Assembly (NCBI RefSeq): GCF_900103875.1
Contig: NZ_LT629705.1
Span: 696,501 to 760,500, forward strand
Length of the DNA stretch: 64,000 nucleotides
Origin: Pseudomonas arsenicoxydans
GTDB taxonomy: Bacteria; Pseudomonadota; Gammaproteobacteria; Pseudomonadales; Pseudomonadaceae
Direction: 5' to 3'
Of the stretch, positions 54,274 to 63,013 are shown piece by piece. Position 1 is the first letter of the stretch, and each line of letters starts with the position of its first letter. Made by a program: the position numbers and the translations under genes. Below the pieces are notes generated by a model that was not told the DNA's origin, did no database searches, and was given only the letters and a program-made list of their open reading frames with translations.

Positions 54274-54984
54274 TTAGTGACCAGCGCTCTGGCCGCCATC
54301 GACGTGCAGGATTTCGCCGGTGACAAAGTTGGCATTGTCCAGATACACAACCGCCTGAGCGATGTCGTTGATTTCGCCCATGTGGCCGACCGGGTGCAGA
54401 CTGCCCAGCGCTGCATGGGTTTCTTCGCCGTGCATCGGGGTCTTGATGATGCCTGGGGAAACCGCGTTCACCCGAATCCCGCGCTTGGCGTACTCAATCG
54501 CCAGGGATTTGGTCGCCGCGTTCAAACCACCTTTGGTCAGCGAGGCCAGTACCGACGGCACACCGTCGATTGCGTGGTCTGTCAGGCTGGTGGTGATGTT
54601 GACGACGTGGCCTTTGCCTTGTTTTTCCATCTCGTTGATCGCGAGTTGGGTGATGTAGAAGAAGCCGTTCAGGTTCACCGACAGCACGTCGGCGTAGTCT
54701 TGCGCGGTGTACGCGGTGAACGGCTTGGCGATGAAGATACCGGCGTTGTTGACCAGGGTGTCGATGCGGCCAAAACGTGCGATGGCTTCACGGATGACTT
54801 GCTGGGCGACTTCCGGGTTGCCGATGTCGCCCGCCACGGTGAGGATGTCCGGGTCGGTGGACGGTTTGATCGAACGCGAAGTGGCGACAACTTTGTAATC
54901 CAGGTCGCGGAAGGCTTTGACCATGCCGGCGCCGAGGCCTTGGGATGCGCCAGTGATAACGATGACTTTTTTCGAATTGCTCAT
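54274..54984 (-). CDS. SDR-family protein lacking the catalytic tyrosine
   Basis: A 236-residue protein with the Rossmann motif VITGASQGLGAGM (about 9-21), NNAGIF (about 79-84) and VNITTSL (catalytic Ser), but the YxxxK motif reads ASLTK, so the usual catalytic Tyr is Ala. The C-terminal VTGEILHVDGGQSAGH is typical for SDRs. I recall the ASLTK form from related Pseudomonas proteins, so it is probably a stable subfamily. It lies between another SDR and a DsbA-family gene, all on the same strand. Confidence 0.85.
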   Translation of the reverse strand: MSNSKKVIVITGASQGLGAGMVKAFRDLDYKVVATSRSIKPSTDPDILTVAGDIGNPEVAQQVIREAIARFGRIDTLVNNAGIFIAKPFTAYTAQDYADVLSVNLNGFFYITQLAINEMEKQGKGHVVNITTSLTDHAIDGVPSVLASLTKGGLNAATKSLAIEYAKRGIRVNAVSPGIIKTPMHGEETHAALGSLHPVGHMGEINDIAQAVVYLDNANFVTGEILHVDGGQSAGH

Positions 54985-55027
54985 GATGAACCTCTACTAA
55001 TAAATAATGGTTTGAATAAGTAAGTAA

Positions 55028-55684
55028 TCAGGCTTCGGCGGGGGCCTTGGCCATTTGTCTCAACATCTGTTCGTAGTACTCGACCGACTGCGAACCAGAC
55101 ACCAGGTGACGGCCGTTCAGCACCATGGCCGGGACCGAGTTAATGCCGTGCTGGCGGTAAAACGCTTCAAGCTCACGCACTTCTTTGGCAAATGCGCCGG
55201 ACGCCAACACCTCTTGTGCGGTCGCCGCATCCAGTCCCGCTTCAGCCGCCAGACGAACCAGCGTCTCGCGATCGCTCGGGTTCTGGCCGTCAGTGAAGTA
55301 GGCGCGGAGCAGGATTTTCTTTAGAGCGACCTGCCGCCCTTCCTGCAACGCCCACAACAGCAGCCGATGCGCATCAAACGTGTTGTAGAAGTGGGTGCGC
55401 TTTTCCAGATCGAACTTGAAACCGATGGCCGCCCCACGTTCGATCTGCATCGCTTTGCCGGCAGCGACGTCTGCGGCGGTGCGTCCATATTTGCGCATCA
55501 AATGCTCGACCGCTTTTTCACCGACCGCCGGCATGTCCGGGTTCAACTCGAAAGGCTTGTAAGTCAGCTCGACCGAAATCTCACCGGCCACGTTCTCGAT
55601 CGCTTGCTCCAGCGCCGTCGCGCCCAACGCGCACCACGGGCACACCACGTCGGAGATGAAATCGATGGAGACGGACGCGGTCAT
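55028..55684 (-). CDS. DsbA-family oxidoreductase (FrnE-like)
   Basis: A 218-residue thioredoxin-fold protein with FISDVVCPWCALG (CPWC at about 15-18) and a helical insertion. The C-terminal GINSVPAMVLNGRHLVSGSQ holds the cis-Pro region. No signal peptide, so it is cytoplasmic like FrnE. Its stop-start arrangement overlaps the tautomerase gene by four bases (ATGA), so the two are coupled. Confidence 0.9.
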   Translation of the reverse strand: MTASVSIDFISDVVCPWCALGATALEQAIENVAGEISVELTYKPFELNPDMPAVGEKAVEHLMRKYGRTAADVAAGKAMQIERGAAIGFKFDLEKRTHFYNTFDAHRLLLWALQEGRQVALKKILLRAYFTDGQNPSDRETLVRLAAEAGLDAATAQEVLASGAFAKEVRELEAFYRQHGINSVPAMVLNGRHLVSGSQSVEYYEQMLRQMAKAPAEA

Positions 55685-55902
55685 GACTTGTCCTCCGCCT
55701 CTGCTAGTTGCTTTCGATACTTGGTGGTGGTGATGCCGGCGTAGCCCCAGTTATCGGTGTCGACTTCTTCGATCACGATGTGGGTCAGGTGCGGATCCTT
55801 CTTCAGGACGCGCTCCAGGGTTTCAGTGATTTCGGCGATCACCTGAGCTTTCTGCTCAGAGGTAACGCCATCGCGAGTGATGCGTACGCTTACGAAAGGC
55901 AT
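55681..55902 (-). CDS. Tautomerase (4-oxalocrotonate tautomerase-like)
   Basis: A 73-residue protein starting MPFVSVRITRDGVTSEQKAQ; after removal of Met, Pro 1 would be the catalytic base. The residue pattern IVIEEVDTDNWGYAG is typical of the small tautomerases. First gene of a unit with the DsbA-family gene. Confidence 0.9.
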   Translation of the reverse strand: MPFVSVRITRDGVTSEQKAQVIAEITETLERVLKKDPHLTHIVIEEVDTDNWGYAGITTTKYRKQLAEAEDKS

Positions 55903-56256
55903 GAGGAATCTCCAAGTGACCTTCCCTTCGGAATGAATGGGTCGGCGTTGGAGCTCAATGTAGGGAGTTGGGTGGAGGGGATAAAGGTGGGGGCGGGAAC
56001 ATCATTAGTTACTTGGTGTAATGAGCTAAACGCAAATTTTCTGTACCTGACAACAATCTTTTTGGTTCGAACGTTTCGCTATTTTTCAATTTCTGAGACA
56101 CGTTTTGATGTTATGTCACTGCCAACGACATGTCGGTAAAACTTCCTTTTATGCTCTGGAAATGGCGATTGGAGCGCCCTCAGGCCAGTTCCCAGTCTTT
56201 ATGCTAAATTATGGCTGGCCAATAATTATGGCGTATCCATAAAAAGAGGTAATTGC
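55903..56256. other. AT-rich intergenic region before the orphan ATPase
   Basis: It carries promoters for the tautomerase (leftward) and the ATPase (rightward). Composition drops toward AT from about 56015. A possible rightward promoter near 56205-56235 (ttatgg...ccataa) is too weak to define. No gene is seen. Confidence 0.4.
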
Positions 56257-57414
56257 ATGAGCAGCATTTTTCAGCGCCCTGAACTGGCCGAAGAGATGGC
56301 GAATCAGCTTCTCAATCCGGGCGTTCTCGATGAAGGTTTACGCTCAGGTCTATTTTTATCCGGCCTGCGCAGGACCGGAAAAACGACATTCCTGAGGAGC
56401 GACCTCATCCCTGCACTGGAAGAAGCGGGTGCTCTCGTCATTTACGTCGACCTATGGAGCGACACGCTGGCCAATCCAGCGACACTGGTGCATGACGCCA
56501 TTCGTAAAACCCTGCAGGAGCTCCAAACACCAGGCTCCGGTTTGCTCGAGATGCTTAAGCGTGTCAGCGGTGTTGATGTAGGCGCTGCTGGATTCAAATT
56601 TGGTTTCAAACTCGACAGCATCGGGAACTCAGGTGGGCCAACGCTGGCTCAGGCGCTGACAGAGGTTGTTGATCAAGCGAAAACCGACTTGGTGCTGATC
56701 ATCGACGAAGTACAGCACGCCATTTCTTCCGACGATGGTAATCAGCTGCTTCTGGCACTCAAAGCGGCTCGTGATGCGATCAATCCGAGACCCAATACGC
56801 CGGGTTATTTTTTGTTTATTGGAACGGGATCGCACAGGGCGCAAGTCAGCGAACTGACTGCGAAGAGGAACCAGGCGTTTTCCGGGGCGACATCGACAGC
56901 CTATCCGGTGCTGAAAGGGGATTACGTTGAATATTTGCTTAACCGACTCGCTGCGACGGTGAAGAAAGAAAAGCTACCTTCACTCGAAGCCGCCATTGAA
57001 GCATTCAATACCTTGGGAAACCGGCCCGAGGAAATGCTCAAAGCTTTGCGACAGCTCATGCAGCAAGAAGGTGATCCCGATCTTTTCCTGCCCGTTATTG
57101 CGAGCACATTACGCTCGGCGGCGGCCAGCATCGAACTTGAAAAAGTGGAGCTGCTAGGTAGCCTGGCTCAGGCTATTTTCAACAAAATTGCATCTACGGA
57201 AGGCGATGCCCGGGGTATTTTCTCCATCGATGCTGCGGCTGAGTACTCGAAGACTGTGGGGCGCGAGGTACGTGTTGAAGAGATTCAACCGGTGGTGATT
57301 GCGCTGGTCGCCGAGAACATCATCATGCGACGCGGGCATGGAATTTATGCAATTACGGACCAGTTTGTTCAGGAGATTTGGTTGGAAGAACGAGCGTTGA
57401 TTGAAGCTAGCTAG
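56257..57414 (+). CDS. Orphan P-loop ATPase (AAA family)
   Basis: A 385-residue protein with Walker A LSGLRRTGKTTFL (about 34-46), Walker B LVLIIDEVQH (about 147-156), a sensor-like FLFIGTGSHRAQ (about 188-199) and a C-terminal winged-helix-like region (about 325-380: ALVAENIIMRRGHGIYAITD). It resembles the ATPases that hold an N-terminal nucleotide-binding domain and a C-terminal wHTH, as in archaeal-type ATPases. It has no partner gene and an AT-richer upstream region, which fits an acquired singleton. Function unknown; a defence role is possible but unproven. Confidence 0.75.
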   Translation: MSSIFQRPELAEEMANQLLNPGVLDEGLRSGLFLSGLRRTGKTTFLRSDLIPALEEAGALVIYVDLWSDTLANPATLVHDAIRKTLQELQTPGSGLLEMLKRVSGVDVGAAGFKFGFKLDSIGNSGGPTLAQALTEVVDQAKTDLVLIIDEVQHAISSDDGNQLLLALKAARDAINPRPNTPGYFLFIGTGSHRAQVSELTAKRNQAFSGATSTAYPVLKGDYVEYLLNRLAATVKKEKLPSLEAAIEAFNTLGNRPEEMLKALRQLMQQEGDPDLFLPVIASTLRSAAASIELEKVELLGSLAQAIFNKIASTEGDARGIFSIDAAAEYSKTVGREVRVEEIQPVVIALVAENIIMRRGHGIYAITDQFVQEIWLEERALIEAS

Positions 57415-57670
57415 CGTTTTCTACGCTGCTGCCGTTGCTTGTCGAACAATCAATTTCACACCCACGCCACCACCTAGCCACGATTGCGCGTCCGCCGCCC
57501 TCAAGCTACCTTCAGGCCGTCGCTGCCAATTCAGCGACCGGGCCTGAGAACTCGAATTCGATGTGGGAACCAATCGGAGTTCGCCTCATGCATGCCCGCA
57601 ATCCATCTAAAATTTCCGCCATTGCTGCACCCGGTCACGCCCACCACCTCCCAAAAACCGGAGGTGCCCA

Positions 57671-57965
57671 ATGACCAACCCCAAAGACCTCAAAACCATC
57701 GGCCTTACCCCCTTCTCCTACCACGCCAACGAACCGCTTTTCCGCATCAACGCCGGCGTCCCGGTGATCGAAGCCCTCTCCCACGCCTCCGACCTGCTCC
57801 ACGTCGCCAAACTGCTCGCATCAGAACGCCGCCATGGTTCGCGACACCGACCGGCATGCCTGGGCATCGCATTATTTGCAGGATATGAGCAAGGCGATCA
57901 TCGATGATGTGGTGAAGGTGCTCGATGCACCATGTAACAACCAAGCCACTAACGCCGTAACCTGA
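57671..57965 (+). pseudogene. DUF3077 gene with a frameshift
   Basis: The first frame (57671 on) encodes MTNPKDLKTIGLTPFSYHAN and VPVIEALSHASDLLHVAKLL, typical of DUF3077. Near 57821-57830 the frame is lost; the family's remaining part continues in another frame from about 57834: AMVRDTDRHAWASHYLQDMS then KAIIDDVVKVLDAP, ending at TGA 57963-57965. The text tcagaacgccgccatg is explained by loss of two bases (ga) from a tcagaagacgccgccatg-like original. Intact relatives are about 90 residues. Confidence 0.82.
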
Positions 57966-57981
57966 TCTAAATCGCACGCAT

Positions 57982-58011
57982 AAAAAAGCCCCGAATCAAT
58001 CGGGGCTTTTT
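57982..58011 (+). terminator. Rho-independent terminator
   Basis: aaaaaagccccga-atcaa-tcggggcttttt, 16 bases past the DUF3077 frame's stop. Confidence 0.9.
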
Positions 58012-58043
58012 GCATCAATGAGACGGCGTTGGCATATGCCTTA

Positions 58044-58107
58044 TGCGCAAAAACGAATCCACGTGCATAAAAACGATTATAAAATTGGTTTTTTGCACAA
58101 AAACGAT
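58044..58107. promoter_or_regulatory. Array of three 'TGC-NN-AAAAACGA' direct repeats
   Basis: TGCGCAAAAACGA (58044-58056), TGCATAAAAACGAT (58064-58077) and TGCACAAAAACGAT (58094-58107) begin 20 and 30 bases apart, about two and three helical turns, so all would face one side of the DNA. DeoR-family repressors often bind such A-rich, CGA-containing repeats, and a deoR gene ends at 58116. The position downstream of deoR is odd; see the findings. Confidence 0.55.
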
Positions 58108-58115
58108 CACAACGC

Positions 58116-58895
58116 TTAAGCGTTATCGACTCTCACAGTTTCCACCGTGATCTGCTTCAGCGCATAAAACGGCGCAAGCGCCGCCTCATCCGCCGTAGCA
58201 CCGGTAATCAACCGCCACTCCCGCTCAATCGGCGTCCAATGCTGTTGCCGCGCACGCCCCAGCTTGTCAGTGTCAGCAAGCACAACAATCTGCGCCGCTC
58301 GCTTGATGATGCATTCCTTGAGATAAGCCTGCTGAGCACTCGCCTCACACAACCCAAACTCTGCCACTACGCCATCTGCACCCAGAAAAGCCTTGTCGAC
58401 ACTCAACCGACTCAACGTCAGTTCCGCCAACGGTCCCAACGTGCTCATGCTCGAACCGCGCAAGTCGCCGCCGATCAATGTCAGGCGCACGCCCGGCGCA
58501 TTGGCCAGGGTCATTACGGCCAGCAGGTTATTGGTCACCACATGCACGTCTTGTCGCGAGCACAGGTGATGGGCCAGCGCGGCGCACGTGGTGCCGCCGT
58601 CGAGCAGGACGGTATCGCCGTCCTGAACGTGCGCCGCCGCTGCCTGGGCGATGGCGTCTTTCTGTTCCCACTGGGACGTTTTGCGTTCTTCGAGCGAGGC
58701 TTCCGGCTCATGAACGCCGACCACCGAGGTCGCGCCGCCGTAGGTGCGCACCAGGTGCCGCTGTTTGGCGAGCATGGTCAGGTCGCGCCGCACCGTGGCT
58801 TCCGAGACCCCGAGCGCCGCGCTCAATTGCTCGACGTTGGCATCGCCAATGCGTACGAGATCGAGGATGGCGCGGTGGCGTTCGGAGGCTTTCAT
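58116..58895 (-). CDS. DeoR-family transcriptional regulator
   Basis: A 259-residue repressor. The N-terminal helix-turn-helix is NVEQLSAALGVSEATVRRDL (about 19-38); the sugar-phosphate sensor domain has DGDTVLLDGGTTCAALAHHL, VVTNNL and the LGADGV motif. The start MKASERHRAI at 58895 matches family length; the longer frame overlaps pdxA. It lies 55 bases downstream of pdxA2, same strand, and probably represses the kdgT-kinase-pdxA2 genes, with a sugar-acid phosphate as inducer. Confidence 0.92.
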   Translation of the reverse strand: MKASERHRAILDLVRIGDANVEQLSAALGVSEATVRRDLTMLAKQRHLVRTYGGATSVVGVHEPEASLEERKTSQWEQKDAIAQAAAAHVQDGDTVLLDGGTTCAALAHHLCSRQDVHVVTNNLLAVMTLANAPGVRLTLIGGDLRGSSMSTLGPLAELTLSRLSVDKAFLGADGVVAEFGLCEASAQQAYLKECIIKRAAQIVVLADTDKLGRARQQHWTPIEREWRLITGATADEAALAPFYALKQITVETVRVDNA

Positions 58896-58950
58896 GGCGG
58901 GTCTCGTTGTGTGGACGGTGGTCGATCTTACACGACCACACGCCTGCGCC

Positions 58951-59961
58951 TCATCCCCGTCGCGTGGCAAGCTCGGCGCCCTGGCGCAGTGCTTCGAGCA
59001 GGCTGCGTTCATCGGCGATGCCTTTGCCGGCGATATCAAACGCAGTGCCGTGGTCGACCGAGGTGCGGATCACATCCAGACCCACGGTGACGTTTACGCC
59101 CGCTTCCAGACCGAGCACTTTGACCGGGCCGTGGCCCTGGTCATGATACATCGCCACCACCAGATCGAAGTCGCCGCGACCGGCGCGGAAGAACAGCGTG
59201 TCGGCAGGCAATGGGCCGGTGACGTCGAGGCCGCGTTCCTGCAACAGCTTCACCGCCGGGATGATTTTTTCTTCTTCTTCGCCATAACCGAACAGGCCAT
59301 TTTCACCGGCATGCGGATTGATCCCGCACACGCCGATGCGTGGCTTGGCGATGCCAGCCTTGATCAGGGTCTCGTTGCCGCGCTCGATGGTGCGCTGGAC
59401 CAGGCCCGGCTCGATCTTGCGGATCGCATCGATGATGCCGATGTGGGTGGTGACGTGGATAACGCGCAGTTGCGGCGCCACGAGCATCATCGAGACTTCA
59501 TCGACGTTGGTCAGGTGCGCGAGCATTTCGGTGTGGCCAGGGTATTTGTGGCCACCCGCATGCAGCGCTTCCTTGTTCAGCGGCGCGGTGCAGATCGCAT
59601 CGATCTGGCCGGCCTCGGCGAGTTGCACAGCGCGGGCGATGTATTGATAAGCAGCGTCGCCGGCGATGGGCGACAGCACGCCGAACGGCAGGTCGTCGGG
59701 AATCAGGTCGAGGTCGATGCAGTCAATGGTGCCGGCTTCGTACAAGGCCTGGGAGGCGTCTTCGATGCGGCGCACTTTGGCGCTGCCGCCGACGATGACG
59801 TTGGCTTGTTCGAGGCGACGGGCATCGCCAATCACCAGTGGCCGACATTGTTGGTAGACGATGTCATGAGTCAGGCTCTTGACGATGATTTCCGGACCGA
59901 CACCGGTGGCGTCGCCCATGGTGATGCCGATGATGGGCAGGTAGTTAGTCATAGTGTTCAT
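58951..59961 (-). CDS. pdxA2: 4-phospho-D-threonate 3-dehydrogenase (PdxA2-like)
   Basis: A 336-residue enzyme of the PdxA family. Signatures: GITMGDATGVGPEII (about 11-25), APLNKEALHAGGHKYPGHTE (metal His), VAMYHDQGHGPVKVLG (metal His) and TSVDHGTAFDIAGKGIADER. Because it is coupled to a four-carbon sugar acid kinase, it is best read as the PdxA2 type, which oxidises 4-phospho-D-threonate, giving dihydroxyacetone phosphate and CO2, rather than the PdxA of vitamin B6 synthesis. The ATG at 59961, with AAGGA, overlaps the kinase stop. Confidence 0.88.
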   Translation of the reverse strand: MNTMTNYLPIIGITMGDATGVGPEIIVKSLTHDIVYQQCRPLVIGDARRLEQANVIVGGSAKVRRIEDASQALYEAGTIDCIDLDLIPDDLPFGVLSPIAGDAAYQYIARAVQLAEAGQIDAICTAPLNKEALHAGGHKYPGHTEMLAHLTNVDEVSMMLVAPQLRVIHVTTHIGIIDAIRKIEPGLVQRTIERGNETLIKAGIAKPRIGVCGINPHAGENGLFGYGEEEEKIIPAVKLLQERGLDVTGPLPADTLFFRAGRGDFDLVVAMYHDQGHGPVKVLGLEAGVNVTVGLDVIRTSVDHGTAFDIAGKGIADERSLLEALRQGAELATRRG

Positions 59962-61238
59962 TGGAGTCCTTGGATTCGTGTGCGTTTGGGCGGGGAGCGA
60001 TCGGCGCACTCGCTCAGGTGTTGCCATGCCGCATACAAGGCGTGATCGGTGCCGAACGCGCCTGCCTTGGTAACGATGCCGGGACGATGCCCCTGCCGGG
60101 AAACAGTCGGGCGGGCGAAGGCGACGCCGGCTTCGATTTCCGTGAGCAGTTGCAGGCTGTCGATGCCGACGGTGGTCAATATTGCTCGCGCGGTTTCGCC
60201 GCCGGTGGCGATCAGGCCGCCGACCTTGGCGAAGTGTGGTTCGACCAGCACAGCCAGCATGGTCGAGAGTTGCGCGCCTTCCTGTGGATCGAATGCTTCA
60301 TCGCGGCCGATGCGCAACAGCAGGTCACTCCAGCCGTCCAGTTGTTCGCCGATGCGCGATTGCCACATCGACCAATCGCCATGGGTTGTGCCCTGGCGAA
60401 GAACTTCTGGCGGGACAACCAATTCGCTGACGCCGCCGCGTTCTTTGAGCAACGCGCACTGGCGCTCGCAGACACCGGAAAGGCTGCCGACGAGTATCAG
60501 GATCGGCGCCTGGCTTTTTTCCAGGGCCGTGGGTTCTACGGCCGTGAACCGTGCTTCGGAGAAGTCCGGAAGACTGGCGATTTCCCGTGCGAGGCCACCT
60601 GAGCCGATCCAGAACAGCGGCTGATCCATCGAGGCGGTCAGCCGAGCGAGGGTCAGCAGGTCGTCTTCTGTTTGTGCATCGACGATCAACGCTTGCGTGC
60701 CGCTGCGGGCGACTTCGGCGATGTGCCGGGTCAAAGCGCTTTCATCGCCGCGCAAGGTGTCGAGGTCCAGTTTCGCGGTGCTCAGGCCGGCGGCGACCAG
60801 CATCGCTTCGACATCGGCCGGGCGGTCGGCGTTTTCCAATTTCCAGGTGTCGGTGGTCTCCAGCGGTTGACCATTCACGAACACCCGGCCACCGAGCAAC
60901 GTACGTCCGGTGGCGGGAAATGCCGGGGCGACGATGGCCAGGCCCGCCAACGGTTGCAGGGCGGCGACTTCAGCCGCCCAATTGCCGCGCAGCGTCGAAT
61001 CGATTTTTTTGTACAGCCGTTGCCCGGGCTGATGCAATACCTTGAACGCGGCGACAGTACGCTCGGCGGCCCGCGCCGGTGAAAGGCGCCGAGTGTCCGT
61101 GTCGGCGGCAATCACTTGGGCGTCAGCCTTGTCATTCAAGGGGTCGAGGGTGACGACGGTTTCCATCCCCATGCTGGCAAAGCCGATGGCGCAATCCGCT
61201 GCGCCGGACAGATCGTCGGCGATGATCAGCAGCCTCAT
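59958..61238 (-). CDS. dtnK: Four-carbon acid sugar kinase (D-threonate kinase type)
   Basis: A 426-residue DUF1537 kinase. The N-terminal substrate domain starts [20 protein letters not shown] and includes [10 protein letters not shown] and [10 protein letters not shown]; the C-terminal nucleotide domain has [13 protein letters not shown] and [11 protein letters not shown]. These enzymes phosphorylate D-threonate or related four-carbon acids at O4. Overlaps by four bases both kdgT and pdxA2, so the three are translated together. The precise substrate is inferred from the pairing with pdxA2. Confidence 0.88.
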   Translation of the reverse strand: MRLLIIADDLSGAADCAIGFASMGMETVVTLDPLNDKADAQVIAADTDTRRLSPARAAERTVAAFKVLHQPGQRLYKKIDSTLRGNWAAEVAALQPLAGLAIVAPAFPATGRTLLGGRVFVNGQPLETTDTWKLENADRPADVEAMLVAAGLSTAKLDLDTLRGDESALTRHIAEVARSGTQALIVDAQTEDDLLTLARLTASMDQPLFWIGSGGLAREIASLPDFSEARFTAVEPTALEKSQAPILILVGSLSGVCERQCALLKERGGVSELVVPPEVLRQGTTHGDWSMWQSRIGEQLDGWSDLLLRIGRDEAFDPQEGAQLSTMLAVLVEPHFAKVGGLIATGGETARAILTTVGIDSLQLLTEIEAGVAFARPTVSRQGHRPGIVTKAGAFGTDHALYAAWQHLSECADRSPPKRTRIQGLQ

Positions 61239-62245
61239 CGCAATATCTCCTGCTTTGGTTCGAGCGCCGGCTCAGGGATGACGACAGGTTTACGCTGCTG
61301 CACGCGCTTGGCGACGGCGGCAGTGAGCAGTGGCGCGAGGATCGCGGTGACCACGACGCAGGCGGCCACCAGAATGGTCGCGCTCTTGGCCGCTTCGGCG
61401 TACACCGGATTGGCGGCGGCGATCAGCGCTGGCACGGCGGCGGCGTTCCCGGCGGTAGTGGCTGCGGCAACACCGGCGACGCCCGTGCCACCGGTCAAGC
61501 GGTCAGCGAAGAACAGCGGAATACCGGTCACCACGACCACCGCCACACCCATGCCCAGACCCAACAAACCGGCCTGCCAGACATTATGCAGATCCAGGCT
61601 CGCGCCCAATGCCAGGGCGAAGAACGGGATCATGACCGGAACAGCCTTGGCCAGGAAATCGCGCATGTCACGGTCGAGATTGCCCAACAGCATGCCGAAG
61701 GCAAGCGGCAGGATACTGCCCACCAGCGTCGGCCACGGAAATGCCGACAGGCCGGCGATACCCAAGGTGACCATCGTCAGAAAAGGCCCGGACTCCAGCG
61801 ACATCACCGAATAGGCGCCGACGTCTTCGGATCGACCGTATTGCCCCATCAGCGCCATATATAAGCCGCCGTTGGTGTCGTTCATCGCGGCAACAACCGC
61901 CAGGGTCGATACACCGGCGAAGAGGCCCGACGAAATCGGCTGCTCGCCCAGAAAGTGCCCAAGCACAATACCAATGAGAACGGCGATGCCGACCTTCGTC
62001 GCCAACAACGTGCCGCCCTTCTTGAGCAGGTAAGGCGTGGCCTTGATATTGATGCTCGCGCCCATGCAGACATAGAACACCGCGAGGATGGGTAACGCCC
62101 CGGTGAACAGTGCATTGGTGAAAGAGCCGAAAAACTTCGGTGTATCGGGAAGGAAGGTAGCCACCAGCGAACCGATCAGCAGCGGGACAATCATCATGCC
62201 GCCAGGGATGCGTTCAATGGTGCGCTTGATAGGGATCTGGGCCAC
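61235..62245 (-). CDS. kdgT: 2-keto-3-deoxygluconate permease family transporter (KdgT)
   Basis: A 336-residue membrane protein with about ten hydrophobic segments and the KdgT family start [20 protein letters not shown] and [14 protein letters not shown]. Internal landmarks: [39 protein letters not shown]. In this operon it probably imports the four-carbon acid used by the kinase. First gene of the catabolic operon, with operator-like repeats upstream. Confidence 0.92.
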   Translation of the reverse strand: MAQIPIKRTIERIPGGMMIVPLLIGSLVATFLPDTPKFFGSFTNALFTGALPILAVFYVCMGASINIKATPYLLKKGGTLLATKVGIAVLIGIVLGHFLGEQPISSGLFAGVSTLAVVAAMNDTNGGLYMALMGQYGRSEDVGAYSVMSLESGPFLTMVTLGIAGLSAFPWPTLVGSILPLAFGMLLGNLDRDMRDFLAKAVPVMIPFFALALGASLDLHNVWQAGLLGLGMGVAVVVVTGIPLFFADRLTGGTGVAGVAAATTAGNAAAVPALIAAANPVYAEAAKSATILVAACVVVTAILAPLLTAAVAKRVQQRKPVVIPEPALEPKQEILR

Positions 62246-62299
62246 GAGGGTCTCCTTTTATAATTGTTTGGTAAGACGTTTGTCACCTCGAAACTGACT

Positions 62300-62395
62300 G
62301 AACCGATCATTTAATGATTGATTCAGTCAAAATTATCTTAGGCCCTCAATACGAATTGCGCAAATCAATCATTAAAATGATCGTTTTGATCATTT
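62300..62395. promoter_or_regulatory. Operator-like palindromes upstream of kdgT
   Basis: Three dyads lie within 90 bases: ATCATT-T-AATGAT (62306-62318), ATCAT-TAAA-ATGAT (62368-62381) and AATGATC-GTTTT-GATCATT (62376-62394). All share the ATCATT half-site, so a single repressor may bind all. The DeoR regulator is a candidate. Confidence 0.6.
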
Positions 62396-62578
62396 GTGGA
62401 AGGACTGATGTGACAGGCTGCTCATTCCCTCCCTTTATAGGAAGCGCATTGAAACAAGATCATCGATACAGAGAATCGACCCAAGAGCGCGAAACCGACT
62501 GCCTTCAGGTGACGATAGTCGGCGTTAGGAACCCCGTTGATGACCTGAATATCAGCGCTAGGGTGAGACCTCTTTGAA
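62396..62578. other. Intergenic stretch without a recognised gene
   Basis: Short frames in this stretch have no recognised family. Two terminators follow. Confidence 0.4.
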
Positions 62579-62603
62579 GAGCAGCCTTTAAGGCTGCTTT
62601 TTT
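62579..62603 (+). terminator. Rho-independent terminator
   Basis: gagcagcc-ttta-aggctgcttttttatt: stem gcagcc/ggctgc with a T-run. Strand is plus by T-run; no gene upstream of it is recognised, so it may belong to a decayed or unseen RNA. Confidence 0.75.
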
Positions 62604-62610
62604 ATTGGCG

Positions 62611-62643
62611 AAAAAAAGCCCCAAATCAGTCGGGGCTTTTTCT
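62611..62643 (-). terminator. Bidirectional terminator downstream of the toxin gene
   Basis: aaaaaaagccccaa-atcag-tcggggctttttc can end the leftward toxin-antitoxin transcript, about 50 bases past its stop. Confidence 0.85.
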
Positions 62644-62692
62644 GTATGTTGCCAGCGTCATCTACAAGGACGCTGTAAACGCCTATAGCGCT

Positions 62693-63013
62693 CTATTTGA
62701 ATAGTTCTGAATGACTTCCGAGATCAACAAATGTGATCAGGTCGGAACGTGTGTGCTCATAGATCATCAAGAAATCACCGCCAATATGACATTCTCGGAA
62801 ACCGATCCAATCACCCGTCAAAGCATGGTCAAGGTACTCAGGAGGTAAAGCCTCCCCCAGAAACAACATGATCATCACTTGCCGGACCTCATTCATATCA
62901 CGACGTCCAGCTCGCTTGTAACGTTCCCACGACTTCTTAAATACCGATGTTTGTGCACATTGCTTAGGTAATTCAGCGCGCTTTTGCTTGTTCGCCGGTT
63001 TCGCCATCAGCAT
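62693..63013 (-). CDS. YafQ/RelE-family toxin
   Basis: A 106-residue protein with the RelE-superfamily fold; C-terminal signatures WIGFRECHIGGDFLMIYEHT (about 68-87) and FVDLGSHSELF match YafQ-type mRNA interferases, including the late His. The start overlaps the antitoxin 3' end by 41 bases, so translation is coupled. A start two codons in (MAKPANKQ) is possible. Confidence 0.88.
   Translation of the reverse strand: MLMAKPANKQKRAELPKQCAQTSVFKKSWERYKRAGRRDMNEVRQVMIMLFLGEALPPEYLDHALTGDWIGFRECHIGGDFLMIYEHTRSDLITFVDLGSHSELFK

Noticed and set aside
58951..59961. Calling this gene the vitamin B6 biosynthetic pdxA
   Set aside because: It is coupled to a four-carbon acid kinase and a KdgT transporter with a DeoR regulator, and not to the surA-ksgA genes that usually accompany biosynthetic pdxA.
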